From the NCBI GenBank assembly GCA_963636105.1, contig CAVHIG010000010.1, positions 1 to 40,337 on the forward strand: 40,337 bases of DNA, given 5' to 3'. Below are positions 1 through 7,715 of the stretch, piece after piece; within the stretch, counting starts at the first letter, position 1, and each line of letters opens with the position of its first letter. Made by a program: the position numbers and the translations under genes. This DNA comes from CAVHIG01 sp963636105. GTDB taxonomy: Bacteria; Bacillota; Clostridia; Peptostreptococcales; Anaerovoracaceae. The notes below the pieces were generated by a model. That model was not told the DNA's origin, did not search any database, and saw nothing but the letters and a program-made list of their open reading frames with translations.

Positions 1-150
1 TTGTGACGAGCAGCTAGGGACAGCAAGCGATTCGAGCCAGGGTTTTGGCTGCTGCGAGCCTTTGGCACGGATTTTGCTCCGCAAAATCCGTGTGGACAAA
101 GTCGCAGCCCAAAACCGGCGAGATGAGCTTAGCTGTCTCCTGCGAGGAAC
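1..150. repeat. Long imperfect palindromic repeat, family A, copy 1
   Basis: The stretch folds back on itself over almost its whole length. A perfect 12-bp stem (66-77 with 81-92, CACGGATTTTGC) sits inside an imperfect outer stem (about 15-58 with 99-146, including GGTTTTGG at 41-48 against CCCAAAACC at 108-116). The first 68 bases recur at 17394-17461 with two mismatches. No ORF here has a credible start or ribosome site. It lies just past the 3' end of rsgA and may extend beyond the left edge. It looks like a non-autonomous intergenic repeat (REP/MITE-like). Its function is unknown. Confidence 0.75.
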
Positions 151-171
151 ACCAGGCCAAAGACAGCTTTA

Positions 172-247
172 GCCCCAAAGCTTCGTTGCTATGTAAGTTT
201 GAAAAAGTATACTTTATCAAACTCACATGTCCTTGAAGCTTTGGGGC
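172..247. other. Long hairpin downstream of rsgA
   Basis: Three nested inverted repeats: GCCCCAAAGCTTC (172-184) with its perfect complement at 235-247; ATGTAAGTTTGA (191-202) against 217-228 with one mismatch; and a central palindrome AAAGTATACTTT (204-215). It starts 13 bases past the rsgA stop in the direction of transcription. It is not followed by a clear U-run on the minus strand, so it is more likely an mRNA 3'-end stabilising structure or part of the adjacent repeat than a classical intrinsic terminator. Confidence 0.6.
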
Positions 248-260
248 GGCTATTTTTCTG

Positions 261-1160
261 TCAATACCGGTTTTGCTCGCGCTCCCTTATTTCTAGCAGC
301 TGCTCCCTGTACGAAATATAGCGCGAACGCTTTATTTCGCCTGCTTTCGCCGCTTCCCGCACGGCGCAGCCCGGCTCCTTATAGTGCCGGCAATTATCAA
401 ATCGGCATTTGCCGATATATGGAGCCATCTCCGGATAAAGAAAATGCAATTCCTCCTCATCCGCCTCGAGCACGTCAAACGAAGTAAAGCCCGGCGTATC
501 GAAGATCATCGCGCCAAAGCTCGTCTCGAAAATTTCCGCATGACGAGTAGTATGCCGCCCTCTTTTCGTCTTTTCACTGAGCGAGCCCGTCTCAACCGCG
601 GCACGCGGCTCAAGTGCATTCAAAATCGTGGATTTGCCCACACCGGACGGTCCTGCGAGAGCAGATACACGGCCTCGCAGCAGCTCTGCAAGCTCCGTCA
701 TACCCTCTGCATGCGCGCCGCTGACAGCCACAATCCTGTAAATACCGCTATATATCTCCAAAAGCTCAGAAAGTCTTTCTGAGCTTACAAGATCCTTTTT
801 ATTTATACATACGATGGCCTCAGTATGATTTTTCTCAGCCATTACAAGAAAGCGATCTATGACCGCAAGGTTTGGCTCCGGTTCCGCCGCTGCCATGACT
901 ATCACAAAGCAATCGACATTCGCCACAGGCGGCCGTATAAATGAATTCTTTCTTTCATGAATTTCACTTATCCAGGCCTTGCCCGTGAAATCGTTTTCTC
1001 TGTCTATCCGCTCATCAAGGAGCTCAATCTCGGCATAGTCCCCAACCATGGGAACTATGCCGTTTTTCTTAAACACGCCGCGAGCCTTGCATTCGTAAAT
1101 ACCATCATCGGTCTTTACGTAATAAAAGCCGCCTATGCCTTTTACTATGATTCCCTTCAT
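261..1160 (-). CDS. rsgA: Ribosome small-subunit-dependent GTPase A
   Basis: RsgA (YjeQ/YloQ) is a late 30S-assembly GTPase that checks the decoding centre. The 299-residue protein shows the circularly permuted G-domain order typical of the family: an N-terminal OB-fold, then G4 NKKD (about 120-123), the P-loop GPSGVGKST (170-178) and G3 DTPGF (221-225). A C-terminal zinc site follows (C252, C257, H259, C265). Length is normal. Its ATG overlaps the TGA of prkC by one base (TGATG), so translation is probably coupled. It ends the prpC-prkC-rsgA run; rpe and thiN, which often follow in Firmicutes, are not seen before the window edge. Confidence 0.97.
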   Translation of the reverse strand: MKGIIVKGIGGFYYVKTDDGIYECKARGVFKKNGIVPMVGDYAEIELLDERIDRENDFTGKAWISEIHERKNSFIRPPVANVDCFVIVMAAAEPEPNLAVIDRFLVMAEKNHTEAIVCINKKDLVSSERLSELLEIYSGIYRIVAVSGAHAEGMTELAELLRGRVSALAGPSGVGKSTILNALEPRAAVETGSLSEKTKRGRHTTRHAEIFETSFGAMIFDTPGFTSFDVLEADEEELHFLYPEMAPYIGKCRFDNCRHYKEPGCAVREAAKAGEIKRSRYISYREQLLEIREREQNRY

Positions 1161-3247
1161 CAGCTAAGCTCTCCGGTGTTGAAATCTACATTTTTCTTCA
1201 TCACAACATTGTTGTCTATGATGACTGTCACCGTGCCGCTGCCGCTACCCGTAAGTGTTACGGTCTCAGAGCCGGCATCCTTTGTCCTTTGCTGATTTGA
1301 GATTATATTATGTGTACCCTCATCATCGGATACCGTAACCGTCAGATAGAATACCTGATTCTCCGCGAGGTCGTAGCTTATATGAAGAGCTACCGACTTT
1401 GATTCTGTCGCTTCACTTCCTTCGCCGTCCTCGCCATCGCCTTCGTCTATCCTTGAAACCTTGATATTTACAGTAGTGCCCTTCGCAAGCTTCTTATCAG
1501 CGTCATACTCCTGCCACATTACTTCATTGTCATCATATGCGCTGCTCACACCATAGCTAATCTCTCCTACCGCAAGTCCCGCGCTTTCTATAGCTTCCTT
1601 TGCGTCCTCAAGGCTCTTTCCGAGAAGGCTTGGCATAACAGCCTCGCTATCATCCTCGCCCTCGCTGACCACGATATTTACATAAGACCCGGCAGATCTC
1701 TCCACGCCTGCCTCAGGGTCCTGACTCACTACCACACCCTCAGGCAGGCTGCTTGCCTCATAAGTCACATTCCCAAGCTTATAATTATACTTATCCAATA
1801 TGTACTCGGCGTCAGATAAGGAACTTCCGACAAGCTTTGGCACCGTTCCTTCTCTCACGCCCTTGCTTATATTGACCGTGATAGTCTTACCCTTCTTGAC
1901 CTTTGTACCCTCCTCCGGATCCTGAGATACTATAAGACCCTCATCATACTCGCTTATAACCTTATCGCCTTCCTCAAGCTCAAGTCCAAGCTCCTCAAGC
2001 TCAGCCTCGGCCTCAGATACCGTATATCCTGTCAGATCAGGCACCTCGACGGTCTTTGTCTTTCCGAGACTGCCTATACCTGAAGCTATGAGATTGCTCA
2101 CCGGAAGTGCGCATATAAGAGCCGCTATCACAGCAAGCACCGTAATCTTATTTATCTTGCGCGGCTTCTTTTCCTTCTTTTTTCCGTGCTTTGAGCCGTC
2201 CGAGCCTGCTGTATTTGCAGCCGCGCCGCCCGCAGCTCCCGCCGTTTCCGCGGTCGCCGCGTCCCTATAGTAAGCAGCACCATCCGCCGCGTGAGCAGAC
2301 GTGCCCGCCGCATGGGATGCTCCCGCTACGCTGTAGCTCCCCGCCGTTTCCGCATTATAAGGATTCACGTTTGAGACGCTATATACTCCTGCCGTGCCCG
2401 AAAGAGCCGAATCGCCCACTATACTTGAGACAAATTCAAGATTATTGAGCGCGTCGAGCATCTCATCCGCCGTCTTGTAACGATTTATTTGAATCTTATT
2501 TGTCGCCTTCATCACAATCTGCTCGAGCCTCGGCGGTATGCCATTTACGAGCTTTGAAGGCGGCACAATGTCTTCATTTATGTGCATGAGAGCCACAGCT
2601 ACCGGATTTTCGCCATCGAAAGGCACCCTGCCTGTGAGCATCTCGTACATCACTATTCCGAGCGAATAGATGTCGGATTTTTCGTCCACATATCCGCCGC
2701 GCGCCTGCTCAGGTGAAAAATAGTGCACAGAGCCCATGACAGTACCTGTATTTCCAACGACTGTCGCGTTGTTTACTGCCTTTGCTATGCCAAAATCCGT
2801 AATTTTTGCCGTCCCGGAGGCCGTAATCATTATGTTGTGCGGCTTTACGTCTCTGTGAATTATCTGATGCTTGTGCGCAAAGGATAGAGCCGAGGCGATC
2901 TGCTTCGTAATGTCTATTACCAATCTATAGTCGAGTGGTGCCTCACGCGCTATGAGGTCGCTGAGCGCCTCGCCTTCTATGAGCTCCATTACTATATAGT
3001 GGATATTGCCTTCTCTGCCTACGTCGTAGACATTTACAATATTTGGATGTGAAAGACTGGCTGCCGCCTGCGATTCCTTACGGAAATTTTCTATGAATTT
3101 CACGTCCTTTGTAAATTCCGGCTTCAATATTTTTATGGCTACATATCGATTGAGCAATCGGTCTCGCGATTTATATACCACAGCCATACCGCCGCTGCCT
3201 ATTCTTTCAAGCAGCTCGTATCTGCCTGCAAGTATTCTTGTACTCAT
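1160..3247 (-). CDS. prkC: PASTA-domain serine/threonine protein kinase PrkC/StkP
   Basis: A membrane-bound Ser/Thr kinase that senses cell-wall fragments through extracellular PASTA domains. The start chosen is the ATG at 3247, with a GGAGAGG ribosome site and ATGA overlap with the prpC stop. In the 695-residue product the Hanks-kinase motifs are the glycine loop GSGGMAVVYK (about 17-26), catalytic HRDVKPHN (131-138) and DFG (151-153). An Ala/Gly/Ser-rich linker (about 290-355) and a Lys-rich stretch precede one membrane segment (about 367-392). Three PASTA repeats follow (about 400-610), then an acidic linker and a roughly 70-residue beta-rich tail of unknown role. It pairs with the neighbouring phosphatase PrpC. 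Confidence 0.96.
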   Translation of the reverse strand: MSTRILAGRYELLERIGSGGMAVVYKSRDRLLNRYVAIKILKPEFTKDVKFIENFRKESQAAASLSHPNIVNVYDVGREGNIHYIVMELIEGEALSDLIAREAPLDYRLVIDITKQIASALSFAHKHQIIHRDVKPHNIMITASGTAKITDFGIAKAVNNATVVGNTGTVMGSVHYFSPEQARGGYVDEKSDIYSLGIVMYEMLTGRVPFDGENPVAVALMHINEDIVPPSKLVNGIPPRLEQIVMKATNKIQINRYKTADEMLDALNNLEFVSSIVGDSALSGTAGVYSVSNVNPYNAETAGSYSVAGASHAAGTSAHAADGAAYYRDAATAETAGAAGGAAANTAGSDGSKHGKKKEKKPRKINKITVLAVIAALICALPVSNLIASGIGSLGKTKTVEVPDLTGYTVSEAEAELEELGLELEEGDKVISEYDEGLIVSQDPEEGTKVKKGKTITVNISKGVREGTVPKLVGSSLSDAEYILDKYNYKLGNVTYEASSLPEGVVVSQDPEAGVERSAGSYVNIVVSEGEDDSEAVMPSLLGKSLEDAKEAIESAGLAVGEISYGVSSAYDDNEVMWQEYDADKKLAKGTTVNIKVSRIDEGDGEDGEGSEATESKSVALHISYDLAENQVFYLTVTVSDDEGTHNIISNQQRTKDAGSETVTLTGSGSGTVTVIIDNNVVMKKNVDFNTGELS

Positions 3248-3990
3248 TCGGGTTTCTCCTCTCCTATCCTGAAACATATTGCGGTAATGTTGTCGTTTCC
3301 GCCATTTTGATTTGCTTTGCGCACGAGGCTCGCGCAGGTCTCCGACATGGTATTTCCGGTCGCGAGAATTTTGGCGATGCCCTCATCGTCCACCTCACCG
3401 TGCAGTCCATCCGTGCACAAAAGAAATATATCTCCCGGCAGTGTGTCTATTCTAAAAAAGTCGGGAAATATCAGCTCCTCACCACCGACAGCCCGCGTAA
3501 TCACATTCTTGTCCTTGTGTCGCCGGGCTTCTTCCTTCGTGATGGAACCGTTTTTTACGAGCGAATTCACATAGCTGTGATCCTCCGTAAGCTGGCTCAA
3601 AATGCCGTCTCTGTACATATAAGCGCGCGAATCTCCCACATTTATAATGTAGGCCTTGCTGCCACTCAGATATGCCAGGACAGTGGTCGTAGCCATTCCT
3701 GTATTTTCAGGCTGCCTATGCGCCATGCCGAAAATCAGATCGTTTAGCCCTGTAAAGCACTCAGTAAAATAGCGCCTGAGCTCCACCTCATCCGAAATTT
3801 CGTCCGGCGAACGCCTTTGTACATAGTCCGCGATATATTTTACCGCGCTGCGAGAGGCAATTTCCCCTGAATTATTTCCTCCTACGCCGTCGGCCACGGC
3901 AAATATCCGCATCTCCGGCAATACATAGAAGGCATCCTCATTATTTCGTCTTCTTATTCCCTTATCGCTTCTAAATCCAACTTGTATCAT
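3244..3990 (-). CDS. prpC: PP2C-type serine/threonine phosphatase PrpC/Stp
   Basis: A metal-dependent phosphatase that reverses PrkC phosphorylation. PP2C motifs are present in order: DGVGGNNSGE near the N-terminus, NVGDSRAYMYR, TEDHSYV, ITRAVGG, LLCTDGLHGEV and GNDNITAI at the C-terminus, supplying the acidic metal ligands. The start is placed at ATG 3990, giving a protein that begins MIQVGFRSDKG as the family does. An upstream in-frame ATG (4026) would run back over the rsmB stop codon and a repeat remnant. No strong ribosome site is visible, so translation may depend on coupling with rsmB. Size is about 248 residues. Confidence 0.94.
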   Translation of the reverse strand: MIQVGFRSDKGIRRRNNEDAFYVLPEMRIFAVADGVGGNNSGEIASRSAVKYIADYVQRRSPDEISDEVELRRYFTECFTGLNDLIFGMAHRQPENTGMATTTVLAYLSGSKAYIINVGDSRAYMYRDGILSQLTEDHSYVNSLVKNGSITKEEARRHKDKNVITRAVGGEELIFPDFFRIDTLPGDIFLLCTDGLHGEVDDEGIAKILATGNTMSETCASLVRKANQNGGNDNITAICFRIGEEKPE

Positions 3991-4015
3991 TTTCCAAATA
4001 TAATATAGGCCGAGC

Positions 4016-5311
4016 CTACATGCCAACTATACTCTTCCTCACCATCTTACAAATAAAGAATCCATCCGTTCCATTTACATTTGGCAGGAGCTGAATCATC
4101 TCTTCCTTTGTAAAATCAGGATTCTTCTTCAAGAAATCGCCTACCACCCTCTGATTTTCATAAGGATTTATAGTGCAGGTGCTGTATACCAGCACTCCGC
4201 CCGGCTTTACATACTTCGCCGAAGCTGAAAGAATAGCAAGCTGCTTCTTAGGGAGGAGCTCCTTCTCATCAGTCAGCTCTCTGTACTTAAGCTCAGGCTT
4301 TCTCCTCACCACACCAAGTCCGGAACATGGCACATCTACAAGCACCCTGTCCGCCTTTTGCTCAAGGCTGCTGTCCACGATAGTCGCGTCCCAAGGCTTT
4401 GTCTCTACTATAGTGATGCCGAGTCTCTCTGCCTCTTTGTCTATTATATTGAGCTTCCTTCTATATATATCGGAAGCGATTATCTTGCCCTTATTATTCA
4501 TGCGCTCTGCCATCGCAAGAGTCTTGCCGCCAGGCGCCGCACAGACATCGAGCACAAGATCACCCTGCTTAGGATCTACCATGCAAGCCGCAAATTGTGA
4601 GCTCTCATCCTGAATTGAAAACATTCCATGCTTATAGAGCTTGCCCTCAATGAGCTCGCTGCCCTTTACATACAGAGCGTCAGCGCACAGCTTGCCGTCG
4701 CTGACTTCAAATCCCATTTCTTCCAGTCTCTTCTTGAGATCCGGCTTCATAACCTTGAGCCAGTTCATACGGATCACAAGCGGCGGAGTTTCATTTCCGG
4801 CTGCCAGCATCTCCTCCACAAATTCTGTCTTATATTGCTCCATCCAAAGCTCCACTATCCAAGGCGCGTATGAATATTTCACCGAAAGATATTTCACCTC
4901 GTCATCGCCCCTGTCCGGAAGCTTTATGAGCATCTTGCTTTTTATATATTCTCTGAGTACGCCATTTACAAAGCCCTCTCTGCCACGGGCAAAACGCTTC
5001 GCCAAAATGACACTTTCATTGACTGCCGCATACTCCGGCACGGAATCCATATATCCGAGCTGGTATATGCCCATTCTTAAAATCACACGGTCGCTGTTTC
5101 TGAGCTTTGCGGCACCTGACGGCACAAGCTGGTCGATTATATAGTCGAGCCAGATCTGATTTTCCAGTACACCATAGACGAGCTCACGCACAAAAGCCTG
5201 AGATGTCGGTTTGCTACAGATGATATGATGATTCAAAGCCAAATTTGAATACGCTTTTTTGGACTCCACGTCCATCAAAGTAAAAAATGCCGTCTTTCTG
5301 TTTGCATCCAT
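4016..5311 (-). CDS. rsmB: 16S rRNA (cytosine-967-C5)-methyltransferase RsmB
   Basis: RsmB (Sun) methylates C967 of 16S rRNA. The 431-residue protein has a NusB-like helical RNA-binding N-terminus (about 1-140) and a Rossmann methyltransferase C-terminal half with the SAM motif DVCAAPGGKT. Two catalytic cysteine motifs are present, VDVPCSGLGVVRRKP and YSTCTINPYENQ. The start ATG lies two bases after the stop of the upstream metallopeptidase gene. In many Firmicutes rlmN sits between rsmB and prpC; here prpC follows directly. The stop codon TAG is followed by a 12-base fragment that matches the end of the family B repeat. Confidence 0.96.
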   Translation of the reverse strand: MDANRKTAFFTLMDVESKKAYSNLALNHHIICSKPTSQAFVRELVYGVLENQIWLDYIIDQLVPSGAAKLRNSDRVILRMGIYQLGYMDSVPEYAAVNESVILAKRFARGREGFVNGVLREYIKSKMLIKLPDRGDDEVKYLSVKYSYAPWIVELWMEQYKTEFVEEMLAAGNETPPLVIRMNWLKVMKPDLKKRLEEMGFEVSDGKLCADALYVKGSELIEGKLYKHGMFSIQDESSQFAACMVDPKQGDLVLDVCAAPGGKTLAMAERMNNKGKIIASDIYRRKLNIIDKEAERLGITIVETKPWDATIVDSSLEQKADRVLVDVPCSGLGVVRRKPELKYRELTDEKELLPKKQLAILSASAKYVKPGGVLVYSTCTINPYENQRVVGDFLKKNPDFTKEEMIQLLPNVNGTDGFFICKMVRKSIVGM

Positions 5312-5313
5312 TC

Positions 5314-6018
5314 TTAGTCACGCCCCCTAATCATTAAAATTCTCAAAAGGTTTGCAATAGCTGTAGCGAGTGCCGCGACATAAGTCAGAGCAGCCGCCGA
5401 GAGTACCTTTCTTGCGCCTCCTACCTCGTCAGGATATATAATGCCGACAGCCTGCATCTGCTCGATCGCTCTCTTGCTCGCATCGAGCTCCACAGGAAGT
5501 GTCACCGCATGGAAAAGTATCACACCCACAAAGAAAAATATTCCTATGTTAAATATCAGGTTTCCCTGCATATAATAACCCGCACCGCTCATCAAAAGGC
5601 CTATCAGAAGGAGAGGCCATGACAAGGTCGATACCAGCTGCACAGCCGGAGCTATAGCCGTTCTGAATCTGAGAGGCGCATAGCCCTTCGCATGCTGTAT
5701 CGCGTGACCCGTCTCATGAGCCGCAATGCTCACCGCTGCCACAGACGGCCTGCCATACACATCCGGTGACAATCGCATCACACGCTTTCCGGGATCGTAG
5801 TGATCTGACAGCGTACCGCTCACCATCTCAATGCGCACATTTGAAAGCCCGTTTGCATCGAGGAGCATACGAGCCGCCATTTCACCCGTGATTCCTCTTC
5901 TATTTCTTACAGAAGAAAATCTCCTGTAAGCCCCCTGCACCTTTGATTGTGCATAAAATGTAAATATAATCGCCGGTATCAATAAAATTACCGTCGGATC
6001 AAACATCCCAAAGTACAT
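5314..6018 (-). CDS. Membrane zinc metallopeptidase, YugP family
   Basis: A 234-residue integral-membrane protein with an N-terminal membrane segment (about 7-23), the zinc-binding HETGH motif (101-105) after SVAAVSIAA, and about three further hydrophobic segments (roughly 125-178 and 205-230). This is the layout of the YugP/DUF2268-like zinc metallopeptidases that sit between fmt and rsmB in many Clostridia. The cellular substrate is not known. The ribosome site AAGGAGG is well placed before ATG 6018. The 100-bp gap to fmt holds a 7-bp GCTTTTC/GAAAAGC hairpin (about 6064-6086) but no obvious terminator. Confidence 0.9.
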   Translation of the reverse strand: MYFGMFDPTVILLIPAIIFTFYAQSKVQGAYRRFSSVRNRRGITGEMAARMLLDANGLSNVRIEMVSGTLSDHYDPGKRVMRLSPDVYGRPSVAAVSIAAHETGHAIQHAKGYAPLRFRTAIAPAVQLVSTLSWPLLLIGLLMSGAGYYMQGNLIFNIGIFFFVGVILFHAVTLPVELDASKRAIEQMQAVGIIYPDEVGGARKVLSAAALTYVAALATAIANLLRILMIRGRD

Positions 6019-6118
6019 AGACTAATCTCCTTCCTTTTTATCTCTCTACTACCCCACAAAGCTTTTCACTCACAGCGAAAAGCCGCCGAGAGCTCACAGC
6101 TAAGCGCTCACATACATT

Positions 6119-7048
6119 TTACCCCAAAACTACACCTTTTTCAATCTTATTCCCGCGGAGAAAATCTCCCACAGCCATACGTCTCTTTCCCGGCACCTGA
6201 ATCTCAGTGACAAGGAGCGTACCTCCGCCGCAGGCTACCTCTATTCCCTCTGCGGAAACTGCGCAGACAGTTCCATAGGCCGCCTCGCTTGGCTTGTCGA
6301 GGGGGAGTGCTCCCCAAAGCTTCATTGTATCGCCATTATACGATGTAAACGCGCCCGGCCACGGATCAAGCGCTCTTATCTGTCGCTCTATCTCCTCCGC
6401 TGTTCTTGAAAAATCTACTACTCCATCCTGCTTAAATATCATAGGCGCATACGTAGCCTTTTCATCATCCTGCGGAAGCGCATTTTCGAGAGCTCTCTCA
6501 ATATCCGGAAGAATCTCACGAAGGAGCTCCGCGCCCAGCCTTGAAAGCTCATCATGAAGCTCGCCGCCCGTCATCGCGCCGATAAAGACCTCGCTGGCCG
6601 CTATCATATCACCCGTATCCAGGCCCTCATCCATCTTCATAAGAGTCACACCAGTAAACTCATCTCCTGCCATTATGACGCGCTGAATCGGCGCCGCGCC
6701 GCGAAATCTCGGGAGCAGAGAAGCGTGGATATTTACGCAAGAAAGCCTCGGAAGATGTATAATCTCAGGCGGAAGAATCTTGCCATAAGCCGCCACCACG
6801 ATCAAATCCGGCGCATATGCAGACAGAGTCTCAAAGAGCTCTGTATTTCCCTTGACCTTTTCCGGCTGAAGCACCTCAAGGCCAAGCTCAAGCGCCTTTG
6901 CCTTCACAGGCGTATATTGCACCTTCTTGCCCCTGTCTCTGGCCTTATCAGGCTGAGTAAGTACATATCCTATCTCATGGCCTGATTCCGCAAGCACCTC
7001 AAGCGGCGCCACCGCAAAATCCGGCGTCCCCATATATACTATCTTCAA
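6119..7048 (-). CDS. fmt: Methionyl-tRNA formyltransferase
   Basis: Transfers the formyl group from 10-formyl-tetrahydrofolate to initiator Met-tRNA. The start is TTG at 7048, giving MKIVYMGTPDFA with GGAGGAG at 7055-7061 directly upstream; the longer in-frame ATG at 7093 would run into a repeat half-unit and is rejected. Family motifs include the N-terminal GTPDFAV, QPDKARDRGKK, and the folate-site segment HASLLPRFRGAAPIQR, followed by the C-terminal OB-like domain. Length is 309 residues, as usual. It works with def downstream in formyl-methionine metabolism, and a repeat element separates the two genes. Confidence 0.97.
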   Translation of the reverse strand: MKIVYMGTPDFAVAPLEVLAESGHEIGYVLTQPDKARDRGKKVQYTPVKAKALELGLEVLQPEKVKGNTELFETLSAYAPDLIVVAAYGKILPPEIIHLPRLSCVNIHASLLPRFRGAAPIQRVIMAGDEFTGVTLMKMDEGLDTGDMIAASEVFIGAMTGGELHDELSRLGAELLREILPDIERALENALPQDDEKATYAPMIFKQDGVVDFSRTAEEIERQIRALDPWPGAFTSYNGDTMKLWGALPLDKPSEAAYGTVCAVSAEGIEVACGGGTLLVTEIQVPGKRRMAVGDFLRGNKIEKGVVLG

Positions 7049-7090
7049 ACTCCACTCCTCCTTTTTTACCTTTTCACTAACTGCTCTTTC

Positions 7091-7219
7091 CACATACAGC
7101 GAGGCCTATCCTCTCTGCGGAATCAATCTATCAGTTTTTCAATACGCAGTGAGGCCTAAGCTGCCTGAGGGACCATGTGCAAGTCGATTTGGTCCCGAAG
7201 GTAGGTGTAGGCCGAACCC
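7091..7219. repeat. Family B palindromic repeat, one full unit plus one left half-unit
   Basis: A full unit at 7151-7219 has arms GAGGCCTAAGCTGCC and GGTAGGTGTAGGCC, an inner stem around GGGACC/GGTCCC and the constant loop ATGTGCAAGTCGATT. A diverged left half-unit (GAGGCCTATCCTCTCTGCGG) lies at 7101-7120. The full unit begins at the base after the TAG stop of def. It sits between def and fmt. Other copies are at 9977-10187 and 14757-14830. Confidence 0.85.
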
Positions 7220-7687
7220 CTATTCAGTTTCCTCCGGGACACGCATATTCGTAGCCTTATCGGCATACAGTATGCCGTCCAAATGGTCATTTTCATGGCA
7301 AAGAGCCACGGCCTTGAGCTCCGTGCCCTCCACCTCTATTTCATTTCCATTTCTGTCGAGACCCTTCATCTTCACATAAGCAGGCCTTGTTACAGTACCG
7401 ATATATCCGGGTATCGAAAGACAGCCCTCATCGCCCGTCTGCGAACCGCTCTGCTCCACAATTTCCGGATTTATGAGCTCTATCACCTCGCCCGGATTGA
7501 CCTCCACAATAAACATTCTCCTCATTATGCCTATCTGCGGAGCCGCTATGCCCACTCCGTCGCTATGCCTCATAGTCTCAAGCATATCATCCAAAATGCC
7601 GCGAATCCTATCATTCACCGCGTCTACCGGCTTACAATGCTTTCTTAAAATCTCATCGCCTTCTACAACTACCTTCCTAAGTGCCAT
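7220..7687 (-). CDS. def: Peptide deformylase
   Basis: Removes the N-formyl group from nascent proteins. All three catalytic motifs of type 1 deformylases are intact in the 155-residue protein: GVGIAAPQIG (44-53), EGCLSIP (87-93, metal-ligand cysteine) and HENDH (131-135, two metal histidines and the catalytic glutamate). ATG 7687 follows a GAGGAG ribosome site. It lies 28 bases after priA and is separated from fmt by a family B repeat that starts immediately after its TAG stop. Confidence 0.97.
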   Translation of the reverse strand: MALRKVVVEGDEILRKHCKPVDAVNDRIRGILDDMLETMRHSDGVGIAAPQIGIMRRMFIVEVNPGEVIELINPEIVEQSGSQTGDEGCLSIPGYIGTVTRPAYVKMKGLDRNGNEIEVEGTELKAVALCHENDHLDGILYADKATNMRVPEETE

Positions 7688-7715
7688 CTTCTTCTCCTCT
7701 TCTATCTATTATTTC

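Noticed and set aside
4024..4026. Upstream ATG as start of prpC
   Set aside because: It would place the first 12 codons over the rsmB stop and a repeat remnant; the family begins at the ATG at 3990.
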